A DNA stretch of 32,568 nucleotides from SIG440 sp045578305 (GTDB lineage Bacteria > Bacillota > Clostridia > Monoglobales > Monoglobaceae), in NCBI GenBank assembly GCA_045578305.1, contig JAZNKA010000016.1, positions 1 to 32,568 of the forward strand. The letters run 5' to 3'. The position numbers and the translations under genes are program-made. The number at the start of each line of letters is the position of its first letter. Position 1 is the first letter of the stretch. The notes under the pieces are model-generated. The model saw nothing but the letters and a program-made list of their open reading frames with translations. It searched no databases and was not told the DNA's origin. Below, one piece after another: positions 16,972 to 24,465 of this stretch.

Positions 16972-17011
16972 TCTAAAAACATCCTTCCCGTTGTCTTCAG
17001 CAATGATATAG

Positions 17012-17054
17012 AAAAAAATTGCCTACGACATAATCTAAATTATGCGGTAATGGC
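17012..17054 (-). terminator. Terminator-like hairpin formed by inverted-repeat copy a
   Basis: Read on the minus strand, copy a of the 16-bp element with its flanks (GCC...GGC at 17052-17054 and 17021-17023) makes an imperfect hairpin followed by seven T residues (17012-17018). It would lie between a flipped promoter and the 75-residue gene, where it could attenuate transcription. Confidence 0.45.
17024..17050. repeat. Inverted-repeat copy a (left outer)
   Basis: Contains CATAATCTAAATTATG (17029-17044). With its flanks it matches the reverse complement of copy c at 25 of 27 positions. Copy b is in the same orientation 33 bp to the right. Confidence 0.9.
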
Positions 17055-17058
17055 AATT

Positions 17059-17078
17059 CCACATAATCTAAATTATGT
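17059..17078. repeat. Inverted-repeat copy b (left inner)
   Basis: CCACATAATCTAAATTATGT is the exact reverse complement of 17331-17350, a perfect 20-bp inverted repeat about 250 bp apart. Confidence 0.95.
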
Positions 17079-17153
17079 TGCAAGCAAAACATTTTTTCTT
17101 GATGTTTATTTACTTTTTATCTCAATTTACTTCCAAATTTTCACATATTTTTT

Positions 17154-17223
17154 AAAAAGGCATAACTTTAAAACCAATGCATGGCAAAATTACAACATTG
17201 GTCTGTTAAGCTATGTCATTTTT
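17154..17223. other. Imperfect long stem-loop inside the invertible segment
   Basis: The arms 17154-17179 and 17196-17223 pair imperfectly. ACCAATG/CATTGGT is perfect next to the 16-base loop, and CATA.CTT and AAAAA pair further out. T-rich ends occur on both strands. It could insulate against read-through from either side. Confidence 0.45.
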
Positions 17224-17264
17224 CTTGCAAATTTAACGAAATTCATAAAAGTTGTGGCAAATCA

Positions 17265-17293
17265 TTGACAAAAGCTTGATTCAATGTTATAAT
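17265..17293 (+). promoter_or_regulatory. Perfect sigma-A promoter inside the invertible segment, facing right
   Basis: TTGACA (17265-17270), 17 bases and TATAAT (17288-17293) match the consensus completely. Transcription would start near 17300 and meet the copy c hairpin after about 25 bases. No plus-strand gene lies downstream; the next gene, the recombinase, is antisense to it. A promoter this strong with nothing to transcribe is the main argument for inversion. Confidence 0.9.
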
Positions 17294-17326
17294 CAAAGCC
17301 AAATTTATGTATTTGCTATTTATTTT

Positions 17327-17352
17327 TACCACATAATTTAGATTATGTGGTA
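17327..17352. repeat. Inverted-repeat copy c (right), a perfect palindromic site
   Basis: The two 11-bp arms (TACCACATAAT and its complement) are perfect and flank the four-base centre TTAG, like a tyrosine-recombinase core site with two inverted binding arms. Seven T residues (17353-17359) follow, so the same sequence can act as a plus-strand terminator. Those T residues overlap the recombinase stop codon. Confidence 0.9.
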
Positions 17353-17357
17353 TTTTT

Positions 17358-18197
17358 TTAGCACCTGAGAAGTCCTAATTTTTGAATTTGTCTGCGGTGT
17401 ACCTCACCGCTCTCCATTGTGTAAATACGCGTCGTGTTTACGCTTGAATGTCCCAAAATATCAGCCAGTCTTACGATATCCTTTTGCACAGAATAAAATG
17501 TTCTTGCAAACAAATGCCTGAGATTATGAGGATACACCTTTTCTTTTGCTACTTTTGCATTCTCGCAAAGTTTTTTCATCAGTTTCCATATATTGCTTCG
17601 GTCAAGCGGATTGTTGTTTTTGGTTACAAAAACACTTCCACTTTTAATTTTTCTCTTTTTGGCATACTTCGCAAGCATTTTGCAAAGACTGTTGGGGATT
17701 ATCACAATGCGCATTTTCCCTTTAAGGTTTATTGTTGCTTTTTTTGCCGAAAGGCTTTCAACCGTTATATATTTAAGCTCCGATACTCTTATACCAGTCG
17801 AACAGATAGTCTGCATAAGCAGATATAATTTCTCGTTTCCTTTTCTTTTCGCTTCGGTCAGCAATCTTTCGTATTCTGATTTTGTAAGTTCTTTGTCCTG
17901 TATTGCAAATATTTGCCTTTGAATCTTAAAGGTTTTCACCTTTAAACTATACCATTCGTTAAAGGCAAAAAAGCTGTTAAGCGACGAAAGAACAGAATTT
18001 GCGCTTGCAGGCATATATATATCTTTCAAATACTCCTTGTATTCCAAAACTGCTTCTTTGTTAAGTTCGCGATTTTCAAGCCATTCTTTAAAGGCAGTTA
18101 TGTCACGCATATATTTTTCAATCGTTGCAAAAGCTTTTTCTTCTTCAAGAAGGTATCTTTTGTACTTCTCAAGTTGCTCTTCTGTAATTTTTCTCAT
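17358..18197 (-). CDS. Tyrosine site-specific recombinase (XerC/XerD-like)
   Basis: This 279-residue recombinase has an N-terminal SAM-like core-binding domain (about 1-95) and a catalytic domain (about 103-279). All catalytic residues are present: R137 in STGIRVSEL, K161 in the beta-hairpin, H224 and R227 in PHNLRHLFA, H250 in ILGHSSVNTT and nucleophile Y259. The size is that of stand-alone Xer-like and inversion recombinases, with no phage-type arm-binding domain. AAAGGAG lies ten bases before the ATG. It ends against inverted-repeat copy c, and no phage or plasmid genes are near. The likely substrates are therefore the neighbouring inverted repeats. A role as the general XerC/D chromosome-dimer recombinase is less likely in this context. 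Confidence 0.93.
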   Translation of the reverse strand: MRKITEEQLEKYKRYLLEEEKAFATIEKYMRDITAFKEWLENRELNKEAVLEYKEYLKDIYMPASANSVLSSLNSFFAFNEWYSLKVKTFKIQRQIFAIQDKELTKSEYERLLTEAKRKGNEKLYLLMQTICSTGIRVSELKYITVESLSAKKATINLKGKMRIVIIPNSLCKMLAKYAKKRKIKSGSVFVTKNNNPLDRSNIWKLMKKLCENAKVAKEKVYPHNLRHLFARTFYSVQKDIVRLADILGHSSVNTTRIYTMESGEVHRRQIQKLGLLRC

Positions 18198-18258
18198 TTT
18201 TTATCAACTCCTTTCTTTATATTATTTTAATTTCACAATATACTATACCATATCAACA

Positions 18259-18278
18259 GAAAATCCGTCAGGATTTTC
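18259..18278. other. Perfect 8-bp stem-loop in the recombinase leader
   Basis: GAAAATCC (18259-18266) and GGATTTTC (18271-18278) enclose four bases. It lies between the recombinase promoter and its ribosome-binding site. Only a short, AT-rich tail follows, so termination is doubtful. Confidence 0.5.
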
Positions 18279-18290
18279 AATCCTCAGGTT

Positions 18291-18319
18291 ATTATACCAT
18301 CTTTTTCACCTTACATCAA
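18291..18319 (-). promoter_or_regulatory. Promoter of the recombinase gene
   Basis: On the minus strand TTGATG (18314-18319), 17 bases and TATAAT (18291-18296) with a TG extended -10. The -35 lies within the last codons of the upstream hydrolase gene. The recombinase therefore has its own promoter outside the invertible segment. Confidence 0.65.
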
Positions 18320-19580
18320 ACATATAATCAAGCAGCGACCAGTTTTGCTGGAATGGTCTCATCAAATTCCAGTAGCCTGCGCCACGCAGACCCTTTTCGT
18401 TTATTAGATTAAACTTTTGCTGTATGCTTCTTACATCCTCGAACCAAACCTCGTGCACTCTTCCGTTGTTGTCCGTATATCTGAACCATGGCGACTGCGA
18501 AACTTCATCAAATTGAATTTCGGCACCATTCCTTGCCGCAATTTGTATAGCTTCTACATTGGATATGGAATCTGCCCGAGACTCACCCTTTACATAGGGG
18601 AGAGTCCAGTCATAACCATAATTTGGTATGCCCAAAAAAATCTTTTCGGGTGGAATAATTGTAAGAGCGTAGTCAACCACCTGCCGTACATTCCGTATAG
18701 GCGCCACAGCAAGCGGCGGGCCATAGGTATAGCCCCATTCGTAAGTCATCAATAGTACGCTATCTGCATTATCCCCAATTGCGCGATAATTGTGACCCTC
18801 GTACAAAAGTCCCCGTTGTGTATCCGATGTTTTGGGGGCAAGCGCCGCAATTACTTCGTAACCAAGTGGGTTAAGAGTGCTGCGGAGCTTGCCAATAAAT
18901 TCACCATACAAAAGACTGTCCTGTGGATATACAAACTCAAAGTCAATATCAAGACCGCGATAGCCCTTGTTTTGCATATTAGCGACAATTTCCGAAATCA
19001 AAGTGTCCTGAATGTCGGGATTATTGAGAACAAGACTTGCGAGTTCGTTGCTGAAGCCGCCGCTTTCGGTAAGGGTCGAAAGATGCATAAGAGGCGCAAC
19101 ACCGTAGTTCAGAGCCAAATCAATAAGTTCCTCATCGTCAAGTTGTACCAGATTTCCAGAATTGGTGATGCCATATGTAAAAGGCGTCATATAGTTTATA
19201 TAAGGCAAAGTTCTCCTTAGCAGATTTTTATCTATATACGGATAGGCATATCCATTAACATCAATCCTTCTTTGCGGATTTCTCTCGAACTCGATTATCA
19301 AAGTCTGGCCCGGATAAACAAGCGTTCTTCCGCCAAGATTTGGATTGTTATGGTAAATTGTGTTTAAATCAATCCCGTAGCTTTGTGCAATAGAAAAAAG
19401 TGTCTCCCCTTGTCTTACGGTGTGATATCTGAGCGGTTGCAAAATAAGAAGTGCTTGACCTACAACAAGATTTGGTATGTCCGAAAGATTGTTGAGTGCT
19501 GTCAAAACAAATGTAGGTATGTTGTACTGCGTCGCTATACTTTCGGCAGTATCTCCCGACTTAACTATATAAATTTCCAT
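18306..19580 (-). CDS. LysM-GH18 spore-cortex-type glycosidase (YaaH/SleL-like)
   Basis: This 424-residue peptidoglycan hydrolase has two LysM domains (about 3-47 and 51-96) for glycan binding and a glycoside hydrolase family 18 domain (about 108-424). The GH18 signature reads YRGLDIDFEF, with D211, D213 and catalytic E215. LLMTYEWGYTYGPPLAVAPI and GAGYWNLMRPF are further barrel strands. There is no signal peptide; the LysM begins at residue 3. This fits the SleL/YaaH group, which degrades cortex fragments in germinating spores as an N-acetylglucosaminidase, and suggests a spore-former. GAGGTG lies before the ATG and is part of a 19-bp palindrome. A general GH18 hydrolase role cannot be excluded. 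Confidence 0.88.
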   Translation of the reverse strand: MEIYIVKSGDTAESIATQYNIPTFVLTALNNLSDIPNLVVGQALLILQPLRYHTVRQGETLFSIAQSYGIDLNTIYHNNPNLGGRTLVYPGQTLIIEFERNPQRRIDVNGYAYPYIDKNLLRRTLPYINYMTPFTYGITNSGNLVQLDDEELIDLALNYGVAPLMHLSTLTESGGFSNELASLVLNNPDIQDTLISEIVANMQNKGYRGLDIDFEFVYPQDSLLYGEFIGKLRSTLNPLGYEVIAALAPKTSDTQRGLLYEGHNYRAIGDNADSVLLMTYEWGYTYGPPLAVAPIRNVRQVVDYALTIIPPEKIFLGIPNYGYDWTLPYVKGESRADSISNVEAIQIAARNGAEIQFDEVSQSPWFRYTDNNGRVHEVWFEDVRSIQQKFNLINEKGLRGAGYWNLMRPFQQNWSLLDYMFDVR

Positions 19581-19588
19581 AATATCAC

Positions 19589-19607
19589 CTCAATATATTA
19601 TATTGAG
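19589..19607 (-). promoter_or_regulatory. 19-bp palindrome covering the hydrolase ribosome-binding site
   Basis: CTCAATATA, one base and the exact complement TATATTGAG. On the transcript the last GAG belongs to the GAGGTG ribosome-binding site. A TATAAT-like -10 also lies within it. It could be an operator or a hairpin that hides the ribosome-binding site. Confidence 0.5.
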
Positions 19608-19610
19608 AAA

Positions 19611-19645
19611 ACAAAAAAGGGTGCCTTGCTGTATGCAAGACACCC
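19611..19645 (-). terminator. Terminator of the nfnAB operon
   Basis: The 11-bp stem (GGGTG.CTTGC with its complement, one G-U pair on the minus strand) has a five-base loop and is followed by six T residues. It lies 12 bases after the nfnB stop. Confidence 0.9.
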
Positions 19646-19656
19646 ACTTTACAAGA

Positions 19657-21048
19657 TTATTTATTTTTAAGATACTCGTCAATCGCTTTTGCCGCATTCT
19701 TTCCGGCGCCCATTGCCAGAATTACTGTTGCCGCACCTGTAACGGCATCACCTCCGGCATATACGCCCTCGCGACTTGTAAGTCCGCTTTCGTCCTTGGT
19801 AACAATACATCCCCGACGGTCGGTTTCAAGTCCCTCGGTAGTGCTTCTGATAAGCGGGTTTGGTGATGTGCCTATGGACATAACAACTGCATCAACATCC
19901 AATACATACTCGCTTCCCTCAATCTCAACAGGACTGCGTCTGCCCGATTCGTCAGGCTCGCCAAGTTCCATCTTGACGCACTTCATTCCCTTGACAAACA
20001 TATCATCATTACCCAAAATTTCTACAGGGTTGTTGAGGGTAAGGAATATGATACCCTCTTCCTCGGCGTGTTCAACCTCTTCGCGTCTGGCAGGCATTTC
20101 GTCCATCGAGCGACGATAAACAATATATGTTTCTTCTGCACCAAGGCGCTTAGCGCATCTTGCCGCATCCATCGCAACATTTCCGCCACCGACAACCGCA
20201 ACCTTTTTTGCGCGAAGTATCGGTGTCTGCGAATCCTCTTTGTATGCCTTCATAAGATTTATTCTGGTCAAAAATTCGTTTGCTGAATATACGCCATTCA
20301 AATTCTCACCCGGTATCTTCATGAATCTTGGAAGTCCCGCACCCGAGCCGATAAATACAGATTCAAATCCCATCTCAAAAAGCTCGTCAATTGTCATCGT
20401 TCTGCCAATAACAGCATTTGTCACAAATTCAACACCAAGGTTTTTGAGGTTTTCGATTTCATTTCTAACAATATCCTTGGGAAGTCTGAACTCGGGAATT
20501 CCATAAACCAAAACACCGCCTGCAACATGAAGTGCCTCGAAGATAGTTACATCATAGCCAAGCTTTGCAAGGTCTCCTGCACACGCAAGTCCTGCCGGAC
20601 CCGAGCCGATAATGGCAACTTTTTTGCCGTTCTTTTGGATGTCAGAGTTCGCTTTTTTTGCAGCATTTTTCATATGATAATCAGCAACAAATCGTTCAAG
20701 TCTGCCGATTGCAACAGGCTCGCCTTTTATTCCCCTAACGCATTTGGACTCGCACTGTGTTTCCTGTGGGCAAACTCTTCCGCATACTGCCGGGAGTGAG
20801 CTTGCGGCATAAATCACATCGTAAGCACCTTCGAAATCTCCCTCAGCGACCTTGCTGATAAATGCAGGAATATCAATCTGCACAGGACAGCCGCTGACAC
20901 AAGGCTTGTGCTTGCAGTTCAGACATCTTTTTGCCTCATCAATTGCCTGCTCTTCTGTATAACCAAGAGCAACCTCATCAAAGTTTTTATTTCGAACATT
21001 GGGGTCCTGTACCGGCATTTCATTCTTTTTAGGTAACATATTAGGCAT
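19657..21048 (-). CDS. nfnB: NADH-dependent ferredoxin:NADP+ oxidoreductase, large subunit (GltB-small-subunit-like)
   Basis: This 463-residue flavoprotein resembles the glutamate synthase small subunit. It carries eight N-terminal Cys for two [4Fe-4S] clusters (C42, C45, C50, C54 in CLNCKHKPCVSGCP; C89, C93, C99, C103). An FAD-binding GSGPAGLACAG near 148-158 and an NADPH site VVGGGNVAMDAARCAKRLGA follow. The domain closes with GVYAGGDAVTGAATVILAMGAG. The NfnA gene directly upstream overlaps it by eight bases, so the pair is the electron-bifurcating Nfn complex rather than glutamate synthase. No large glutamate synthase subunit is present. The start is the ATG at 21046-21048, eight bases after GGAGG. 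The frame stays open 47 codons further up but only through nfnA. Confidence 0.93.
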   Translation of the reverse strand: MPNMLPKKNEMPVQDPNVRNKNFDEVALGYTEEQAIDEAKRCLNCKHKPCVSGCPVQIDIPAFISKVAEGDFEGAYDVIYAASSLPAVCGRVCPQETQCESKCVRGIKGEPVAIGRLERFVADYHMKNAAKKANSDIQKNGKKVAIIGSGPAGLACAGDLAKLGYDVTIFEALHVAGGVLVYGIPEFRLPKDIVRNEIENLKNLGVEFVTNAVIGRTMTIDELFEMGFESVFIGSGAGLPRFMKIPGENLNGVYSANEFLTRINLMKAYKEDSQTPILRAKKVAVVGGGNVAMDAARCAKRLGAEETYIVYRRSMDEMPARREEVEHAEEEGIIFLTLNNPVEILGNDDMFVKGMKCVKMELGEPDESGRRSPVEIEGSEYVLDVDAVVMSIGTSPNPLIRSTTEGLETDRRGCIVTKDESGLTSREGVYAGGDAVTGAATVILAMGAGKNAAKAIDEYLKNK

Positions 21049-21892
21049 TGTCAGCACCTCCTTTTTTAAACAGGTTGCAGGTTTCTTCGTGTCTTTTTCT
21101 TTCTGTCTCGCGATACATTGATGCGCGGCGTATAGCCTCGTCAAAATCAACCTGATGTCCGTCAAAATCAGGTCCGTCAACACACGCAAACTTCATTTCT
21201 CCGCCCACAGTCAGTCTGCAACCGCCACACATACCTGTTCCGTCAATCATTATTGGATTCATACTTACAACTGTCTTTATTCCAAGTTCTTTTGTAAGCT
21301 GTGCCACAAACTTCATCATAACCAACGGACCGATTGCAATAACCTCGTCATACTTTTCGCCGCTTTCAACAAGCTCGCGAAGTGCGTCTGTAACAAGACC
21401 CTTTTTGCCGTAAGAGCCGTCGTCTGTCATCATAACAACCTTGTCAGACACCGCATTAAATTCGTCCTCCAAAATAACCAAATCGCGATTTCTGAAACCA
21501 ATTACAGAGTGAACCTCTGCACCATTCTCGCGAAGAGCCTTTGCTGTTGGATATGCAATTGCACAACCAACTCCTCCGCCGATAACCGCAACTTTTTTAA
21601 ATCCTTCAACCTCAGATGCTTTTCCCAAAGGTCCTGCAAAATCGCAGATAAAGTCACCCTCGTTTAAAGTGTTCAAACGCTCGGTAGTTGCGCCCACAAT
21701 CTGAAAGATTATGGTTATTGTGCCGTTTTCTCTGTCATAATCCGCAATGGTAAGCGGTATACGCTCGCCGTCTTCATCTGTTCTAAGTATTATAAACTGC
21801 CCCGCCTTTGCTCGTTTTGCAATCAGCGGTGCCTCAACCTCCATAAGTGTAACTGTAGGATTGAGAGATTTTTTTCGTACTATACGAAACAT
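21041..21892 (-). CDS. nfnA: NADH-dependent ferredoxin:NADP+ oxidoreductase, small subunit
   Basis: This ferredoxin-NADP reductase-fold subunit (283 residues) binds FAD, NADH and one [2Fe-2S] cluster. The FAD region has RIPLTIADY (near 44-52). The nucleotide-binding part has VAVIGGGVGCAIAYP (near 101-115). The C-terminal iron-sulfur motif is MCGGCRLTVGG...FACVDGP, with C222, C225 and C237. Nfn small subunits use an Asp as an additional ligand; D217 is a possible counterpart here. The same fold serves dihydroorotate dehydrogenase electron-transfer subunits, but overlap with nfnB decides for Nfn. AGGAGG lies seven bases before the ATG. Its own promoter overlaps the end of topB. Confidence 0.92.
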   Translation of the reverse strand: MFRIVRKKSLNPTVTLMEVEAPLIAKRAKAGQFIILRTDEDGERIPLTIADYDRENGTITIIFQIVGATTERLNTLNEGDFICDFAGPLGKASEVEGFKKVAVIGGGVGCAIAYPTAKALRENGAEVHSVIGFRNRDLVILEDEFNAVSDKVVMMTDDGSYGKKGLVTDALRELVESGEKYDEVIAIGPLVMMKFVAQLTKELGIKTVVSMNPIMIDGTGMCGGCRLTVGGEMKFACVDGPDFDGHQVDFDEAIRRASMYRETERKRHEETCNLFKKGGADNA

Positions 21893-21937
21893 AAAAATTC
21901 CTCCTTGGATATAATCTTTTCAAGTTCCACACCTATA

Positions 21938-21966
21938 AATATATTATAAAATCAATCATATGTCAA
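21938..21966 (-). promoter_or_regulatory. Promoter of nfnAB
   Basis: On the minus strand TTGACA (21961-21966) is followed after 17 bases by TATATT (21938-21943). It lies about 45 bases before the nfnA start and directly after the topB stop. Confidence 0.8.
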
Positions 21967-21968
21967 AT

Positions 21969-24059
21969 CTAAAATCTAAAAACAACTTTACCATTTTCAA
22001 TCACCAGTTTTGCCGAAAACTCTTTGCCTGATTTTTGCGAAACAAAACCTGTTATAAGTGGTGTTTCGCCGTCTGTAAGTAACTTTTTCATATTGTCCAG
22101 CGAAATAACCTTGCCGCAAATCACATTTCCGGTCGAAAACTTGCATCCGTCTTTGTATCCGCTGCAGCCATATCCAAAGCGTGTACGCCTCACATCCTTG
22201 CCGCAAATTGGGCACTTTCCTGCCACATCGCCGACAAAACCGTCAAAGTTGTCACCGGCTTGTTCCTTTGGGCCAAAAACAGTCGAAATTTCGTTTTTAA
22301 CCAGCTCTACTGCATCGCCTATGGTACTTTCGCCACGAAAAACCTTTTTTAGTGATGCGCCCATCTGCGACGTTTTGAATTTGTCCATATTAATATTCAT
22401 ACGAGCCAGAGATTCTATCAGATGCTCGCCTGCCGGAAGAATTGTGTATGTATCCTTTTTAAGGAGAATATACTCACTCTTTCGGGCATTATCAATTATA
22501 CCGGTACGGGTTGCCTCTGTTCCAAGCTCCAAGCCTTCAAACATAGCACGGTATTCAGCTTCTTCGTTTTCCTGCTCACTTAATGCTTGTTTTTCGTCTT
22601 TGAAAGGATTTTTGAGGTAATTGTTGAGCGTCTCTATTGTATAATGCTTTGGCGGATTTGTCTCTTTTTCGACAGGCTCAAATTTTGTGTTGACTCTGTC
22701 ACCTTTTTCGAGCTTGGGCAAAAATTTGTCTTTTCGGGTATAATCATCAAACGCGGTCCAACCGGGCTGGTCTATCACCATACCTTTAAGCGAAAAGCTT
22801 TCCAGATCACCCAACGCTATTGTAATTTCAGTTTTTTCGACAATGCAGTCGTCACTGCAGAAAACCGCTACAAATCTTCGCATTACCGCACTGTAGACTT
22901 TCATTTCATTCTCCGAAAGTTTTGTTTTGTCAGGTATTTTGTATGTCGGAGTAAGAGCCGAATGTGACTCGATTTTTGAATCGTCAAATATCTTTTTGTC
23001 ATCTTTGAATGTGACGGGATAGCCAAGGCCTTTTACCGACTCAAGAATAGTCTTTATTTTGCCCTTTTCGGCTGTTGCCAGATATTCCGAGTTTGTTCTT
23101 GGATATGTCACATATCCCTTTTCATAAAGGCCCTGTAATATCTCAAGACTCTCTGCCATTGACATTTTGTATTTCTTACCCAAAAAGTTTTGCAGTTTGG
23201 TAAGAGAATAGAGTTTTCCCGGGGCAAGCTTGTCTTTTTTCTTCTTTTTCTCGGTTACAATCGCTTCTGTATTATTGTATTTTTCGCAAAGTTCCAAAGC
23301 TTTTTTGATATCGTTTTTAGAGAAGCGTTCTTTGCTTAAAAGCTCAATTTCCTCACCGTTTGTCTGTGCCTTGCTTGAAATAGCATAATAAACATCGGGA
23401 ACAAACTTTCGGATAGCCATATCACGGTCATATATTGCTTTTACAATCGGCACAATAACCCTGCCTACTCTGAGGAGCGTACCGGCACGAAGTGTCGCGT
23501 ATCTTGTCAGGTTTACCCCATAAAGCCAGTCGGTAAATGTTCTTGCATAACCCTCGTTTGCAAGATTGTTATACTCTTTTTCATCTTTAAGTTCAAGCAT
23601 TGCAGCTTTTACAGTCTGGGGAGTCTGGTCAGGAAGCCATATTCTTTTGAGTGTTTTTGGAGTTGTCAGTGCTTTTTCTATACAGGTCCTGACAATAATT
23701 TCACCTTCGCGATCAGCATCGCCTGCATTAACTATGGTATCAACATCTTCGCGGTTGCAAAGACTTTTTATTATCTCAAATTGCTTTAAAACACCTGCAT
23801 CTGTATTGCCGTTTTTGTCCTTTTTAAGACGAAAAACAAACTCGCTTGGAAAACACGGCAGATTTTCCATACTCCATCTGGCATTTGGTGCAGAATTTTC
23901 GCTGTAATCTTCGATGTCTGCAAGTGAAAACAAATGACCAAAGGCCCAGGTTATAATATAATCTGTGCCTATAAAATATCCGTCTTTTTTTGTCATTTGT
24001 CCAATACCCGCCATAATATTGCGGGCGAGGCTGGGTTTTTCTGCAATAATAAGTACCAT
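21969..24059 (-). CDS. topB: DNA topoisomerase III
   Basis: This type IA topoisomerase (696 residues) decatenates and relaxes DNA through single-strand breaks. The Toprim domain begins at LIIAEKPSLARNI and has the acidic triad motif DADREGE (114-120). The catalytic domain holds nucleophile Y319 in YVTYPRTNSEYL. A C-terminal zinc-finger-like part (CPICGKDVRRTRFGYGCSGY...C) follows. The ATG at 24057-24059 is preferred to a TTG two codons upstream; the ribosome-binding site is weak. Many Firmicutes copies of this family are on conjugative elements. Here the neighbours are housekeeping genes, so it looks chromosomal. Confidence 0.93.
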   Translation of the reverse strand: MVLIIAEKPSLARNIMAGIGQMTKKDGYFIGTDYIITWAFGHLFSLADIEDYSENSAPNARWSMENLPCFPSEFVFRLKKDKNGNTDAGVLKQFEIIKSLCNREDVDTIVNAGDADREGEIIVRTCIEKALTTPKTLKRIWLPDQTPQTVKAAMLELKDEKEYNNLANEGYARTFTDWLYGVNLTRYATLRAGTLLRVGRVIVPIVKAIYDRDMAIRKFVPDVYYAISSKAQTNGEEIELLSKERFSKNDIKKALELCEKYNNTEAIVTEKKKKKDKLAPGKLYSLTKLQNFLGKKYKMSMAESLEILQGLYEKGYVTYPRTNSEYLATAEKGKIKTILESVKGLGYPVTFKDDKKIFDDSKIESHSALTPTYKIPDKTKLSENEMKVYSAVMRRFVAVFCSDDCIVEKTEITIALGDLESFSLKGMVIDQPGWTAFDDYTRKDKFLPKLEKGDRVNTKFEPVEKETNPPKHYTIETLNNYLKNPFKDEKQALSEQENEEAEYRAMFEGLELGTEATRTGIIDNARKSEYILLKKDTYTILPAGEHLIESLARMNINMDKFKTSQMGASLKKVFRGESTIGDAVELVKNEISTVFGPKEQAGDNFDGFVGDVAGKCPICGKDVRRTRFGYGCSGYKDGCKFSTGNVICGKVISLDNMKKLLTDGETPLITGFVSQKSGKEFSAKLVIENGKVVFRF

Positions 24060-24077
24060 AGTCAAACCTAAAGTTGA

Positions 24078-24100
24078 GGCTGTGGCAATCTGCCGCAGCC
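24078..24100. other. GC-rich hairpin between the DUF1292 gene and topB
   Basis: A ten-base arm (GGCTGTGGCA) pairs with TGCCGCAGCC around a three-base loop, with one mismatch. No T tract follows on the minus strand, so it is more likely a processing or partial-pause site than a full terminator. Confidence 0.5.
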
Positions 24101-24113
24101 CCGGTCTTTTATC

Positions 24114-24428
24114 TTAGTCTTCAAAATCAAAAAGGTCAGCGTTTCTTTCCTTAAAGAGCTCGTAAGCTCTGTCAAGAACTTCCAAATCTTCCTCGGGGAC
24201 AAGAATATAGTCGCCATTCTCGTCATATTCCATTTTAAGAATGATTACCTCGTCAACCTCGTCGTCTTCCTCTTCTTTGTAAGGAATACAAATTACATAA
24301 TCCGAACCGTCCACCTGAACGGTGTCAAGATGCTCGACAGTCTGCTTGTTGCCGTCGTCATCAAACAAATCAACCAAAAAGTTGTTTTCTTCTTCGGTAT
24401 TTGGGGTCTTTTCAAAATCTTCTGCCAT
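24114..24428 (-). CDS. DUF1292 family protein (YrzB-like)
   Basis: This small, very acidic protein (104 residues) has the DUF1292 core: VDLFDDDGNKQTVEHLDTV, then YVICIPY and VIILKMEYDENGDYILVPEED. AAAGGAG lies before the ATG. It directly follows ruvX, as in many Firmicutes, where this pair often sits near alaS. The biochemical function of the family is unknown. Confidence 0.88.
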   Translation of the reverse strand: MAEDFEKTPNTEEENNFLVDLFDDDGNKQTVEHLDTVQVDGSDYVICIPYKEEEDDEVDEVIILKMEYDENGDYILVPEEDLEVLDRAYELFKERNADLFDFED

Positions 24429-24465
24429 TTTTAAATCTCTCCTTTAATTTGAAATTTGTTTTTTG

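Larger units (their letters stand above)
17029..17347. other. Candidate invertible DNA segment (promoter inverton)
   Basis: An AT-rich non-coding segment is bounded on the left by copies a and b and on the right by the inverted copy c. It contains one perfect sigma-A promoter pointing right and a central imperfect stem-loop. The tyrosine recombinase gene ends at 17358, directly outside the right repeat, so inversion would leave it intact. To the left lie the 75-residue membrane protein and the SLH surface protein, both reading leftward. The architecture is that of recombinase-linked invertible promoters that phase-vary bacterial surface structures. As sequenced the promoter faces away from those genes. 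Inversion itself is an inference. Confidence 0.7.

Noticed and set aside
17029..17347. The repeated 16-bp element as a CRISPR array.
   Set aside because: There are only three copies, they are AT-rich and palindromic, one is inverted, and the spacing is 33 and 270 bp.
17012..17359. The inverted-repeat segment as a MITE (transposon remnant).
   Set aside because: There are no target-site duplications at the ends, and the adjoining gene is a tyrosine recombinase rather than a transposase. It was not fully excluded; a genome search for further copies would decide.
19657..21048. The nfnB product as the glutamate synthase small subunit.
   Set aside because: No large glutamate synthase subunit is present, while the overlapping upstream gene is the matching Nfn small subunit.
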